A stretch of 44,022 nucleotides of DNA from a virus. Numbering within the stretch: the first letter of the stretch is position 1; the number at the start of each line of letters is the position of its first letter. Location: IMG/VR virus record IMGVR_UViG_3300032084_000320, positions 1-44,022 of that record. One strand, 5' to 3'. A model generated the notes under the pieces. That model was given only the letters and a program-made list of their open reading frames with translations. It ran no database searches and was not told the origin of the DNA. A program made the position numbers and the translations under genes. This document shows, piece by piece, positions 25,585 through 31,950 of the stretch.

Positions 25585-25953
25585 TTAAACGAGATCAGTA
25601 AGGTTAGGGGGTTGATAGTTAGGTCCTTTGAGGACCTTGCCGTCCTCACGTTTAATAGGCTTACCGTCTTCGCCTAGTTTGGACATATTACTTGTGTGTA
25701 CACGACGGAGAGCTTGCTCAATATCCCAGTCCATGTTCTCAGCGTACTGAGCACAGACGTAGATAAGATCAGCAAGCTCTTTCAAACAATTCTCTCTAGT
25801 CTTGGGGCACATGGTGACCATCTCACGGTCAGCCTCCAGAAACTCTTTGAACTCTTCAACGATCAAACGGGTTTGTGTCGCCCTCAAGTTCAAGTCGTTC
25901 GGTATACCGTATGCTCGGCGGAACTCGATCGCCTGGTTGCTCAGCAATGACAT
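25585..25953 (-). CDS. mazG: MazG-like nucleoside triphosphate pyrophosphohydrolase
   Basis: 122 residues. The N-terminus (NQAIEFRRAYGIPNDLN) and the split metal-binding motif E-E-F-K-E-F...K-E-L-A-D-L-I-Y (the E-x-x-E and E-x-x-D pairs) identify an all-alpha NTP pyrophosphatase. Cyanophage MazG has been proposed to adjust (p)ppGpp-like signals or, from biochemical work, to prefer dGTP/dCTP; either fits its place beside ribonucleotide reductase. The start lies inside DUF3310 (98-base overlap), and the conserved N-terminus shows that the overlap is real. Confidence 0.9.
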   Translation of the reverse strand: MSLLSNQAIEFRRAYGIPNDLNLRATQTRLIVEEFKEFLEADREMVTMCPKTRENCLKELADLIYVCAQYAENMDWDIEQALRRVHTSNMSKLGEDGKPIKREDGKVLKGPNYQPPNLTDLV

Positions 25954-26146
25954 GTTGAAGTTCGTTCTGAAGATAATGAATAGCTTTGACTAGATCCTGC
26001 CTCTTGCTGTCTTTGTATCCAGCACGGCAGATGTATTTAATAGCGTTACCAAGGTGGAAGTTCAGTCCTTGGTCTCTGATGAAGTCCCAAACTTGAATGG
26101 ATCCTCTGCGGTAGTAGTCTGGTCCTCGGTCATTGGTGTCGGCCAT
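25856..26146 (-). CDS. DUF3310 protein (T7 gp1.7 nucleotide-kinase-like domain)
   Basis: 96 residues. The block DYYRRGSIQVWDFIRDQGLN then FHLGNAIKYICRAGYKD and DLVKAIHYLQNEL matches DUF3310, the C-terminal domain of T7 gp1.7, which phosphorylates dGMP and dTMP. The full kinase domain of gp1.7 is longer, so activity is uncertain. The last ~32 codons are shared with mazG in another frame, and the first ~28 codons with the nblA-like gene. Confidence 0.85.
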   Translation of the reverse strand: MADTNDRGPDYYRRGSIQVWDFIRDQGLNFHLGNAIKYICRAGYKDSKRQDLVKAIHYLQNELQHVIAEQPGDRVPPSIRYTERLELEGDTNPFDR

Positions 26147-26343
26147 TGTTTGACTAGGTTGGAAACAGTGTTGGAGAGCACAAAGTTTTGGTGTTGAAGA
26201 GCCTCGAAGACAATGATGATGTCTTCCTTACTAGCGTCTTGCAGTAAGTCTTTAAGCCTTCTCAGTTTGAACTGCTGCTCGATCGTTAGCTCCAGGACAG
26301 GGGGTGGGGGTCCAGAGGATCGGCGCCGATTCGATGAAGTCAT
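26062..26343 (-). CDS. nblA: NblA-like phycobilisome degradation adaptor
   Basis: 93 residues from the ATG at 26343. After a basic, Pro-rich leader the core LELTIEQQFKLRRLKDLLQD matches the first NblA helix (NblA proteins read L-S-L-E-Q-Q-F-K-L-R near the N-terminus). A second helix follows (EDIIIVFEALQHQNFVLSNT) and ends in LVKQW, like the NblA C-terminus. NblA links phycobiliproteins to the Clp protease, dismantling the antenna. The C-terminal extension after KQW (~26 residues) is unusual. The gene overlaps the exonuclease by 92 bases and DUF3310 by 85. Identity rests on motif recognition; a helical phage protein with chance similarity is the alternative. Confidence 0.72.
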   Translation of the reverse strand: MTSSNRRRSSGPPPPVLELTIEQQFKLRRLKDLLQDASKEDIIIVFEALQHQNFVLSNTVSNLVKQWPTPMTEDQTTTAEDPFKFGTSSETKD

Positions 26344-27022
26344 AGTCTGTGGCTTGTAGGATTTTAGCAAGCCTAGCGTTCAGCAGAGCATCGTCGTCTG
26401 ACAATCCTCGTTCACGAAAGGCTTGGCACACAGCTTCCCATGGAAAGTCGTGCTTGTCAATGAGATCAGCTGCACGCTTAACTCCAATGCCAGGACAGCC
26501 AGGGTACCCATCAGTAGGGTCACCAGCCAACGCCTGAATCAGGTGCCAACGATCTCCTTCTTCCTTAGTTATCTCCTCCACGTCACCCTTCATGTCCCAG
26601 AGAACACCAGGGATCTGACGCATGTCCTTGTCTGGACTCACGATGATTGGTTGATCATCTAGTTCATGGTTGGTTGCATCAATACCAAGAGCATCGTCTG
26701 CTTCCAGCCCATCACGGACAACAGTTTTGAAGTTGTCCTTACACCAATTCACCAAACGTTTGTAGCCAAGGGGCTTACGTCGGTTTCGATGTCCCTTGTA
26801 ATCAGGGTAAATTTTTTTCCTAAAATTTTCAGAGCTAGAGAAATAGAGGATTACATCGTAATCCATCATAGCGGTCATAATCTTATCAAGCTCACGCTCA
26901 AACACCTTCAGCACTTGACTGAAGTTGGATTGGGTGATGATGACGTCATCGCCAAAATCAATACCCTCTTCACATGCTTGAGACGACTTGTAAGCAAGAT
27001 AGTCGGTGTCAAGTAGTAGCAT
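26252..27022 (-). CDS. 5'-3' exonuclease (T7 gp6-like, FEN fold)
   Basis: 256 residues (T7 gp6 has 300). Acidic metal ligands: LLLDTDYLAYK at the N-terminus, GLEADDALGID at ~105, VSPDKDM at ~130, and a helix-hairpin-helix TDGYPGCPGIGVKRAADLID at ~169-188. It degrades host DNA and removes primers. The start overlaps the DNA polymerase stop (TAATG). Its C-terminus shares 92 bases with the nblA-like gene. Confidence 0.93.
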   Translation of the reverse strand: MLLLDTDYLAYKSSQACEEGIDFGDDVIITQSNFSQVLKVFERELDKIMTAMMDYDVILYFSSSENFRKKIYPDYKGHRNRRKPLGYKRLVNWCKDNFKTVVRDGLEADDALGIDATNHELDDQPIIVSPDKDMRQIPGVLWDMKGDVEEITKEEGDRWHLIQALAGDPTDGYPGCPGIGVKRAADLIDKHDFPWEAVCQAFRERGLSDDDALLNARLAKILQATDYDFIESAPILWTPTPCPGANDRAAVQTEKA

Positions 27023-28344
27023 TAGTGTACCTCTGCCCAGTTCATGCCGATCTTTGCGTCAGCATCAATAGGGAGTCGTAGCTTGTAGTATTCACCAGCC
27101 ATAGCAGCTGATGTGGTGCAGATGGATGCGACTTGTTCAGCCACATCTGGGGGACATCCTAACGCCTGCTCATCGTGCACAAAGGCGTACCTTTCATGCT
27201 CGATGCCTTGCAGACGTTGATCGGTGATCAATAGCCACCGCTTTGCCAGAACACCCGCTGCTGACTGCAGCAGGAAGTTCAGGGCTTTGTGCGGCGAGTC
27301 AACGAGGATATTACGACCGTCGATAGATCGTATGGAACCATTCTCCTTCGCCTTGCGTTTGACCGCATTAACGAGTTCCTCCAGACCAGGAATGGCATCA
27401 AGGTATGCCTGACGAATCTCTTCGCCCTTCGACTTGGCCTGCTCTTTAGACAGCTGTGGATCATAGCTGAGGCCAATCTTAGTTGTTGACGCCCCATATA
27501 GGAAAGCGTATGTAACAGTCTTGACCGCCCTGCGGGAGATCCCAATCTTGTCAGCATTGACCTGATGAATGTCATCATTTAAGAGAATGTCAGCGTAACG
27601 CCCAGAATCATAGCGTGCTAGATAATGGGCAAATACTCGCAATTCTATCCCTGCTAGATCGCTATCAACTAGCCTCCAGCCGGGACGAGTAATGAACAGG
27701 GAGCGGCAATCTGCATCGCTGCTTACCTGCGCAAGGTTAGGACGTGCGTGCGCCATGCGGTGCGTTGCAGCCCCAATAAAGCAGGAATGGTGAAGCCTGC
27801 CATTCTTGACCAACTTCAACCATGCGTTGTTGCCTTGCGACAGCATTCCGAGCTTCTTCTGTGTCTCAAGAATCTCCAGGAATAACAACGCTTCTTCCGA
27901 GCCGATCTCTTTGAGAACGACTTCATCAATGACAGCTTTACCGGTCTCGGTAAGCTTCTGTGGTTTCCAATTCTGGAATGTTTTGAAGAACCACGCAATG
28001 TGCTCACGGCTGCTTGGATTGAACTCCTTGAGCCGTTGCATTTCTGCCCCAGCTACATAGCCTTGAGTCTTGTTATCGCGTTTAGGCGTGAACAGGTTAC
28101 CAGGAACACACCAGCAAAGGCTCTGAGCCTTCGCTCTAAGCGCCTCTACGCGGTTTAAAAGGGTGTTCTCTAGCTCTTGTGCCGCACGGACGTCAAAGGG
28201 CCATCCTACGGCCTCCTGGGCGGCCATCATTTCCGCGATTTGGTGTTCGAGCTTAATTGCTTCGTTAAAGATTGGAAATGCTTCCATAGTTGAACAAGAA
28301 CAGCGACGTCTTGAACGCAGTAATCCTGCATCTCCTGTGACCAT
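27022..28344 (-). CDS. DNA polymerase A family, polymerase domain (separate frame from exonuclease domain)
   Basis: Polymerase half of a T7 gp5-type enzyme, ~420 residues from the in-frame ATG at 28287 (MEAFPIFNEAIKLEHQIAEM); an ATG at 28344 is also possible. Motif A is WRLVDSDLAGIELRVFAHYL, motif B RRAVKTVTYAFLYGAS, motif C FVHDEQALGC, all catalytic Asp present. Motif B has Tyr at the position equivalent to E. coli Phe762 and T7 Tyr526, typical of virulent phages. No ribosome-binding site precedes either ATG. In T7 the exonuclease and polymerase are one chain; here the polymerase is in the -1 frame relative to the exonuclease frame, overlapping 118 bases. Confidence 0.92.
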   Translation of the reverse strand: MVTGDAGLLRSRRRCSCSTMEAFPIFNEAIKLEHQIAEMMAAQEAVGWPFDVRAAQELENTLLNRVEALRAKAQSLCWCVPGNLFTPKRDNKTQGYVAGAEMQRLKEFNPSSREHIAWFFKTFQNWKPQKLTETGKAVIDEVVLKEIGSEEALLFLEILETQKKLGMLSQGNNAWLKLVKNGRLHHSCFIGAATHRMAHARPNLAQVSSDADCRSLFITRPGWRLVDSDLAGIELRVFAHYLARYDSGRYADILLNDDIHQVNADKIGISRRAVKTVTYAFLYGASTTKIGLSYDPQLSKEQAKSKGEEIRQAYLDAIPGLEELVNAVKRKAKENGSIRSIDGRNILVDSPHKALNFLLQSAAGVLAKRWLLITDQRLQGIEHERYAFVHDEQALGCPPDVAEQVASICTTSAAMAGEYYKLRLPIDADAKIGMNWAEVH

Positions 28345-28763
28345 TCACTCCAGTCGGTGTGCTTGGCAAACTCACCCTTGTGACACTTGAGGCGGTGGCC
28401 CCAAGCTTCAAGGCTGTGTGACCCGTACAGCTTAGCAGGCATCATAGGCCGTTTGAGCTTTAGGTCCTTGTCAAGCAGGTCAGTGTGGAAGAATCTGCTT
28501 AGGATTAGCGTGTCGATTTGATGATGGTGGTCAAAAAACGGGTAATGCTTTTTGATCTGTGGCGTATCGTAGCCGATACCGTTGTGAGCAACAATGACGT
28601 CTGCCTCAGCAAGGTAGTTGATCCCAGTACTAATAGGATAACAATCACCTCCTCGATCATTGTACTGCAGTACCTGACCAGTATCCAGGTCCTGTGTAAC
28701 AAGGCAGTGAATGACCGTCGAGTCAAAGCCATCTGTCTCAATGTCATAAGCGAGTTTAGTCAT
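28227..28763 (-). CDS. DNA polymerase, 3'-5' proofreading exonuclease domain
   Basis: 178 residues from the ATG at 28763. Exo I is YDIETDGF (Asp, Glu), Exo II AHNGIGYDTPQI, Exo III DYCVQDVAV, all as in T7 gp5. Homology seems to stop at VLVQLW, after which this frame reads 20 unrelated residues to a TGA at 28227 while the -1 frame continues the expected polymerase sequence. The break may be a frameshift (programmed, mutation or read error) or a true split gene with two proteins. I find no canonical X-XXY-YYZ slippery heptamer in the overlap. Confidence 0.9.
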   Translation of the reverse strand: MTKLAYDIETDGFDSTVIHCLVTQDLDTGQVLQYNDRGGDCYPISTGINYLAEADVIVAHNGIGYDTPQIKKHYPFFDHHHQIDTLILSRFFHTDLLDKDLKLKRPMMPAKLYGSHSLEAWGHRLKCHKGEFAKHTDWSEWSQEMQDYCVQDVAVLVQLWKHFQSLTKQLSSNTKSRK

Positions 28764-28878
28764 TCCAGTGGCGAACAACTCCAGCAACAATAAAAAGGTT
28801 GGTCACAAAGATCAACCCATTGAACATCAGGTTGTAAGCGAGTAGCCTAAGACGCCTTCGATCGCTCCTTCCAGACAT
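28756..28878 (-). CDS. 40-residue single-helix membrane protein
   Basis: MSGRSDRRRLRLLAYNLMFN followed by GLIFVTNLFIVAGVVRHWND. The basic N-terminus then one hydrophobic helix fits a small inner-membrane protein with its N-terminus inside. The stop overlaps the polymerase-exonuclease ATG by eight bases, and the start lies 32 bases inside the gene upstream, so it fills an otherwise unexplained gap. A GGAA-type sequence is not seen before the ATG. Function unknown. Confidence 0.6.
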   Translation of the reverse strand: MSGRSDRRRLRLLAYNLMFNGLIFVTNLFIVAGVVRHWND

Positions 28879-29035
28879 ACGTTTTGTCAACGAACTGCGC
28901 TTTGGCTACGGACTCAGGTGTTGGAGGTTTGGGTCCAATGGCAGGCACAGTGCCTGGATAAACAACAACACGTGGTGACGAGTTGTGTTTAGAAGTCGGT
29001 CGTGGGGTCGAACTCTGGTTCGGGTTCACTTTCAT
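28847..29035 (-). CDS. Small Pro-rich protein of unknown function
   Basis: 62 residues from the ATG at 29035 (MKVNPNQSSTPRPTSKHNSS); an ATG at 29059 adds eight residues. The middle is rich in Pro (YPGTVPAIGPKPPTPES) and the end is basic (VWKERSKAS). It overlaps the primase-helicase C-terminus by 47 bases. No strong ribosome-binding site. I recognise no family. Confidence 0.58.
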   Translation of the reverse strand: MKVNPNQSSTPRPTSKHNSSPRVVVYPGTVPAIGPKPPTPESVAKAQFVDKTYVWKERSKAS

Positions 29036-30602
29036 GGAATTTACAGGTGTCAAGATCATAGTCCAGATGGCAGGCAACGCCTACTTCTCCAGAATAACGG
29101 TTTTTAAGGATTCGGACAGTCGTTCCAGATGCTCCTCGATCCGCCTGCTGGTCCCGTTCAAGTGCAATAACTGCATCTGACAGTTGAGCAATAGCTGCCG
29201 AACCTCGTAGTTGTCCGAGGGTGACTCGTGCTCCTTCTTCGTGATTGGTGTCATTGGATGTTCTGCGAAGGTGGGAAACAAGGAACAAGGAAATGCCAGT
29301 GCGTTCAACCAGTGACCGTAGCTTGGTCATGGTTGTGTCGATCATCCTGCGCTCATCTCCGTCAAGCCCGCTGAGCAGGATTGAGAGGTGATCAAGGAAT
29401 ACGCAACGCACCTCAAGCCCGGTGGCAAGGTACTCAATTCGGTTGTAGATGACATCAGGATCAAAAGACCCAAACCCATCAAAAAGATACAGGTTCCACT
29501 TAGCAAGAGTATCTTGATAAGCCTGGGTGAGAGTAGATCGGTCATGTTCTCCAAGGTGAAAAGACTTGCCACAATGGGCGGACATCAGTCCAAGTGCAGT
29601 ACGTCGATTGGACTCTTCAAGAGCCACGTAGCCGACCCGTTCTCCTTTGTTAAGAAGGTGAGTTGCAAGTTCACGACAGAATGAGGATTTTCCAATACCA
29701 GATCCTGCAGTAATCGTAACAAGCTCTCCGTATCGGATCCCGTGCAGTTTGTCTTGTATTCCTTGAAACGGATAGTCATGAGCACACGGTGGTAGCGGTT
29801 CGCTTACTAAGTCTAGTAGGGTTTTTGCATCAACAATGCCGTCAGGTCGGTACGTTTTTGCATCCCAAACAGCACGGCGTATGGCTTCCGAGTCACTAGC
29901 TTGCAAGGCATCTGAAGCATCTTTGTACTTCTCCATCCTTGCAATCTTGACCTTGCCTGGTGGCAGCAGTTGAGCACACTCTTCTGCAGCCTTCCTGCCG
30001 GGCTCGTCGTTATCAAAGAAAAGAACAATCTCTTCATAATTCTGCAGCAACGGCATGACACGTTGCAACGCCCGCTTAGCACTCTGTGCCCCATCAGGGA
30101 GGGACACGTGAGGCCAGGTAGGCATAGCAGCGTAGCCAGAAGCTGCGTCTAATTCTCCTTCGTAAATGGTTAGGCGGGTGCCTTTGTCTGGAAACAAGTG
30201 CTGACCGAACAACTGATGATCAGTATTCTTGCCATCCCATCGGAAGGTTTTGTCCTTAGTCTTTACCTTGGCTCCACATATCTGACCTGACTGGTCATAG
30301 TAGTGGAACCGCAGCTCCTCGCCATCCTTGTGGATGCGGAACTTACGGCAAATCTCCTCAGACAGTCCACGTTTAGCTAACCGAACTGGTTCGCCTTTGA
30401 TCATGGGACGATAGGTAGAGTGGGGGCTTGTTGTTTGATGATGGTGGTCGCTGCCTTCTGCGGGTTCGTAAGCACCACATGAGAAGCAATACCCATGCCC
30501 ATCAGTATACCGAGCGAGAGCATCCCTGCTCCCACAGCTATTACACGGTTCATGTCGTTGAAACTCGCTTGTGGAGGGTGTGTCGGATAAGCTCATACGC
30601 AT
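28989..30602 (-). CDS. DNA primase-helicase (T7 gp4-like)
   Basis: 537 residues (T7 gp4A has 566). Zinc-binding primase motif with CNSCGS and YCFSCG at residues ~20-45. TOPRIM domain with TIYEGELDAAS and LFFDNDEPGRK at ~160-205. Helicase domain with Walker A TAGSGIGKSSF (~300), the acidic VFLDHLSIL, and VSHLRR further on. The acidic C-terminus EPEPEFDPTTDF resembles the T7 gp4 tail that docks the polymerase, including the final Phe. All motifs are intact, so both activities are expected at the replication fork. It overlaps the 68-residue gene upstream by 53 bases. Confidence 0.95.
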   Translation of the reverse strand: MRMSLSDTPSTSEFQRHEPCNSCGSRDALARYTDGHGYCFSCGAYEPAEGSDHHHQTTSPHSTYRPMIKGEPVRLAKRGLSEEICRKFRIHKDGEELRFHYYDQSGQICGAKVKTKDKTFRWDGKNTDHQLFGQHLFPDKGTRLTIYEGELDAASGYAAMPTWPHVSLPDGAQSAKRALQRVMPLLQNYEEIVLFFDNDEPGRKAAEECAQLLPPGKVKIARMEKYKDASDALQASDSEAIRRAVWDAKTYRPDGIVDAKTLLDLVSEPLPPCAHDYPFQGIQDKLHGIRYGELVTITAGSGIGKSSFCRELATHLLNKGERVGYVALEESNRRTALGLMSAHCGKSFHLGEHDRSTLTQAYQDTLAKWNLYLFDGFGSFDPDVIYNRIEYLATGLEVRCVFLDHLSILLSGLDGDERRMIDTTMTKLRSLVERTGISLFLVSHLRRTSNDTNHEEGARVTLGQLRGSAAIAQLSDAVIALERDQQADRGASGTTVRILKNRYSGEVGVACHLDYDLDTCKFHESEPEPEFDPTTDF

Positions 30603-30756
30603 CAGCGCATTGGTGATGATACTGAATCCAGCTGTCTAGCTCTTCAAGGAAAGCATCAGCTACATCTTCAGGTGTGTAGTTTTCGCTACATTCAGCAAGA
30701 GTATCACCAAACAGGTGACGTAGCCTTTCCTTTGAGCCAAAGGGTGAGTAAGTCAT
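30550..30756 (-). CDS. 68-residue protein of unknown function
   Basis: MTYSPFGSKERLRHLFGDTL then an acidic helix YTPEDVADAFLEELDSWIQY and a His-rich end. Helical throughout. Its ATG overlaps the basic peptide's stop (ATGA), and its C-terminus lies within the primase-helicase start. The P-E-D-V-A-D-A-F-L-E-E-L-x-x-W pattern occurs in small phage proteins of unknown role. Confidence 0.75.
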   Translation of the reverse strand: MTYSPFGSKERLRHLFGDTLAECSENYTPEDVADAFLEELDSWIQYHHQCADAYELIRHTLHKRVSTT

Positions 30757-30860
30757 TTCCGCCCCTGTCCACGGTAGGGCTTGGCACCCTTGGGCGGACG
30801 ACGGCTTTTCTTTTTCTTACTCAGAAAGAGTTTGCCGCTAAGGCTTTTCTTTGGTTTCAT
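30753..30860 (-). CDS. 35-residue highly basic peptide
   Basis: MKPKKSLSGKLFLSKKKKSR then RPPKGAKPYRGQGRK: 14 Lys/Arg out of 35 and no acidic residue. It starts 23 bases inside the endonuclease gene and ends in an ATGA with the next gene. Charge suggests nucleic-acid binding. The tight overlaps on both sides favour a real gene. Confidence 0.62.
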   Translation of the reverse strand: MKPKKSLSGKLFLSKKKKSRRPPKGAKPYRGQGRK

Positions 30861-31200
30861 GTAACCAATCAGAAGGGATTTCGTAGTAGGGACACCACAT
30901 GAAACCGTTTCGTTCGGCCCACATGGCGTAGGTGGTCTTAGAGTTTTTACTGATCTTATTGTACGGCGCTTGGAAGACCAGGCGGATGTCAAGATCAGGG
31001 TTGGACTTCTTGACTGCTACCATCTTACGACGATCAGCAGGTTTGAAGAACCCCTTTGTCTCAAGGTACACAGTACCAACCTTGAAGTCGGGCGTGTAGT
31101 TAGCCTCGATGACATAGCTGAACTTCTCGGGTTCATAGCTGTACTCGATGTTCAGCTTATCTAACAACTCAGCCACCTGTTCTTCCAGGCGGCTACGCAT
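30838..31200 (-). CDS. Endonuclease I / Holliday-junction resolvase (T7 gp3-like)
   Basis: 120 residues (T7 gp3 has 149). The nuclease core is visible: Glu in MRSRLEEQVAELLDKLN, then YTPDF and VYLETKG (the D...E-x-K triad of the endonuclease I family). It resolves branched phage DNA and breaks host DNA into nucleotides for reuse. Its start shares a base with the 60-residue gene's stop (TGATG). Confidence 0.93.
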   Translation of the reverse strand: MRSRLEEQVAELLDKLNIEYSYEPEKFSYVIEANYTPDFKVGTVYLETKGFFKPADRRKMVAVKKSNPDLDIRLVFQAPYNKISKNSKTTYAMWAERNGFMWCPYYEIPSDWLHETKEKP

Positions 31201-31382
31201 CAGATTTCCCCTTCGATCACCTGCTCAACGACGTCAGTGAATGCACGCTGGATGTCGTAGCGGAAGTCACTCTTGTCTTTCTTAGAACGAGTGACAGTGA
31301 TGGGAGGCAAGGTGAGGGTTGCCGTCATCTCGAAGAGACCAAGCTCTTCGTTGTAGGTGGTTTTGGTGTCAAGCAGAGCCAT
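31200..31382 (-). CDS. 60-residue protein of unknown function
   Basis: MALLDTKTTYNEELGLFEMT then ATLTLPPITVTRSKKDKSDF and a helix ending VVEQVIEGEI. A beta hairpin followed by a helix is suggested. It is tied by TGATG overlaps to ssDNA-binding protein upstream and endonuclease downstream, so it is probably made with the replication-recombination proteins. Confidence 0.78.
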   Translation of the reverse strand: MALLDTKTTYNEELGLFEMTATLTLPPITVTRSKKDKSDFRYDIQRAFTDVVEQVIEGEI

Positions 31383-31948
31383 CAGAAGTCTTCGTCGATG
31401 TTAAAGGATTCGTCAGCGGTGACGTTAGGTTCAGAGGTTTTGAAGCCATGGGTGGTACCGAACAGAGCAGCAGCACCCTCAGCATCGAGGTCACCACTGT
31501 CCACAACACCAGCACCACTGTTCAGGCTAACGACCTGCACAGCCTTGAGCTTCAAGGACGTGCCGATGTCACCAGCAGGGAGAACGTAGGGCTTCTGGAT
31601 GAAGGCGAGCTTCACCTTGCTCCCACTGTAGATGGGAGTGTTGGCATCAGCAATGACAGTGCCTTCGGTATCGACAACAACAGGAGTGTTCTTGTCATCC
31701 ACCTTCCAGCGGAACTTGCATTGGTACATACCACTGCTCACTTCTTCCCAAGGCTCGGGCTTGATAGTCACACGCTTGGGATTCTTAGCTTTGCTTTTCG
31801 CCCACTCAAGGCAGCCTTCACGCTCTTCTTCAAGAGTGTCAATCAGTTCCTTAGGCAGGAGAGCTGACAGGGTGTAGCCGTACTCAGTGGGTTTGAGGAT
31901 CGCCTGATAGCCCTCAAGGACAACAGGCTCTTTGGTTACGTGGGTCAC
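31382..31948 (-). CDS. Single-stranded DNA-binding protein (T7 gp2.5-like)
   Basis: 188 residues (T7 gp2.5 has 232). OB-fold-like middle (SGMYQCKFRWKVDDKNTPVV, VKLAFIQKPYVLP) and an acidic C-terminus ending in Phe (ESFNIDEDF). In T7 that acidic tail with terminal Phe contacts polymerase and helicase. The start is GTG, two bases after the RNA polymerase stop, with no clear ribosome-binding site, which implies coupled translation. Confidence 0.9.
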   Translation of the reverse strand: MTHVTKEPVVLEGYQAILKPTEYGYTLSALLPKELIDTLEEEREGCLEWAKSKAKNPKRVTIKPEPWEEVSSGMYQCKFRWKVDDKNTPVVVDTEGTVIADANTPIYSGSKVKLAFIQKPYVLPAGDIGTSLKLKAVQVVSLNSGAGVVDSGDLDAEGAAALFGTTHGFKTSEPNVTADESFNIDEDF

Positions 31949-31950
31949 GG

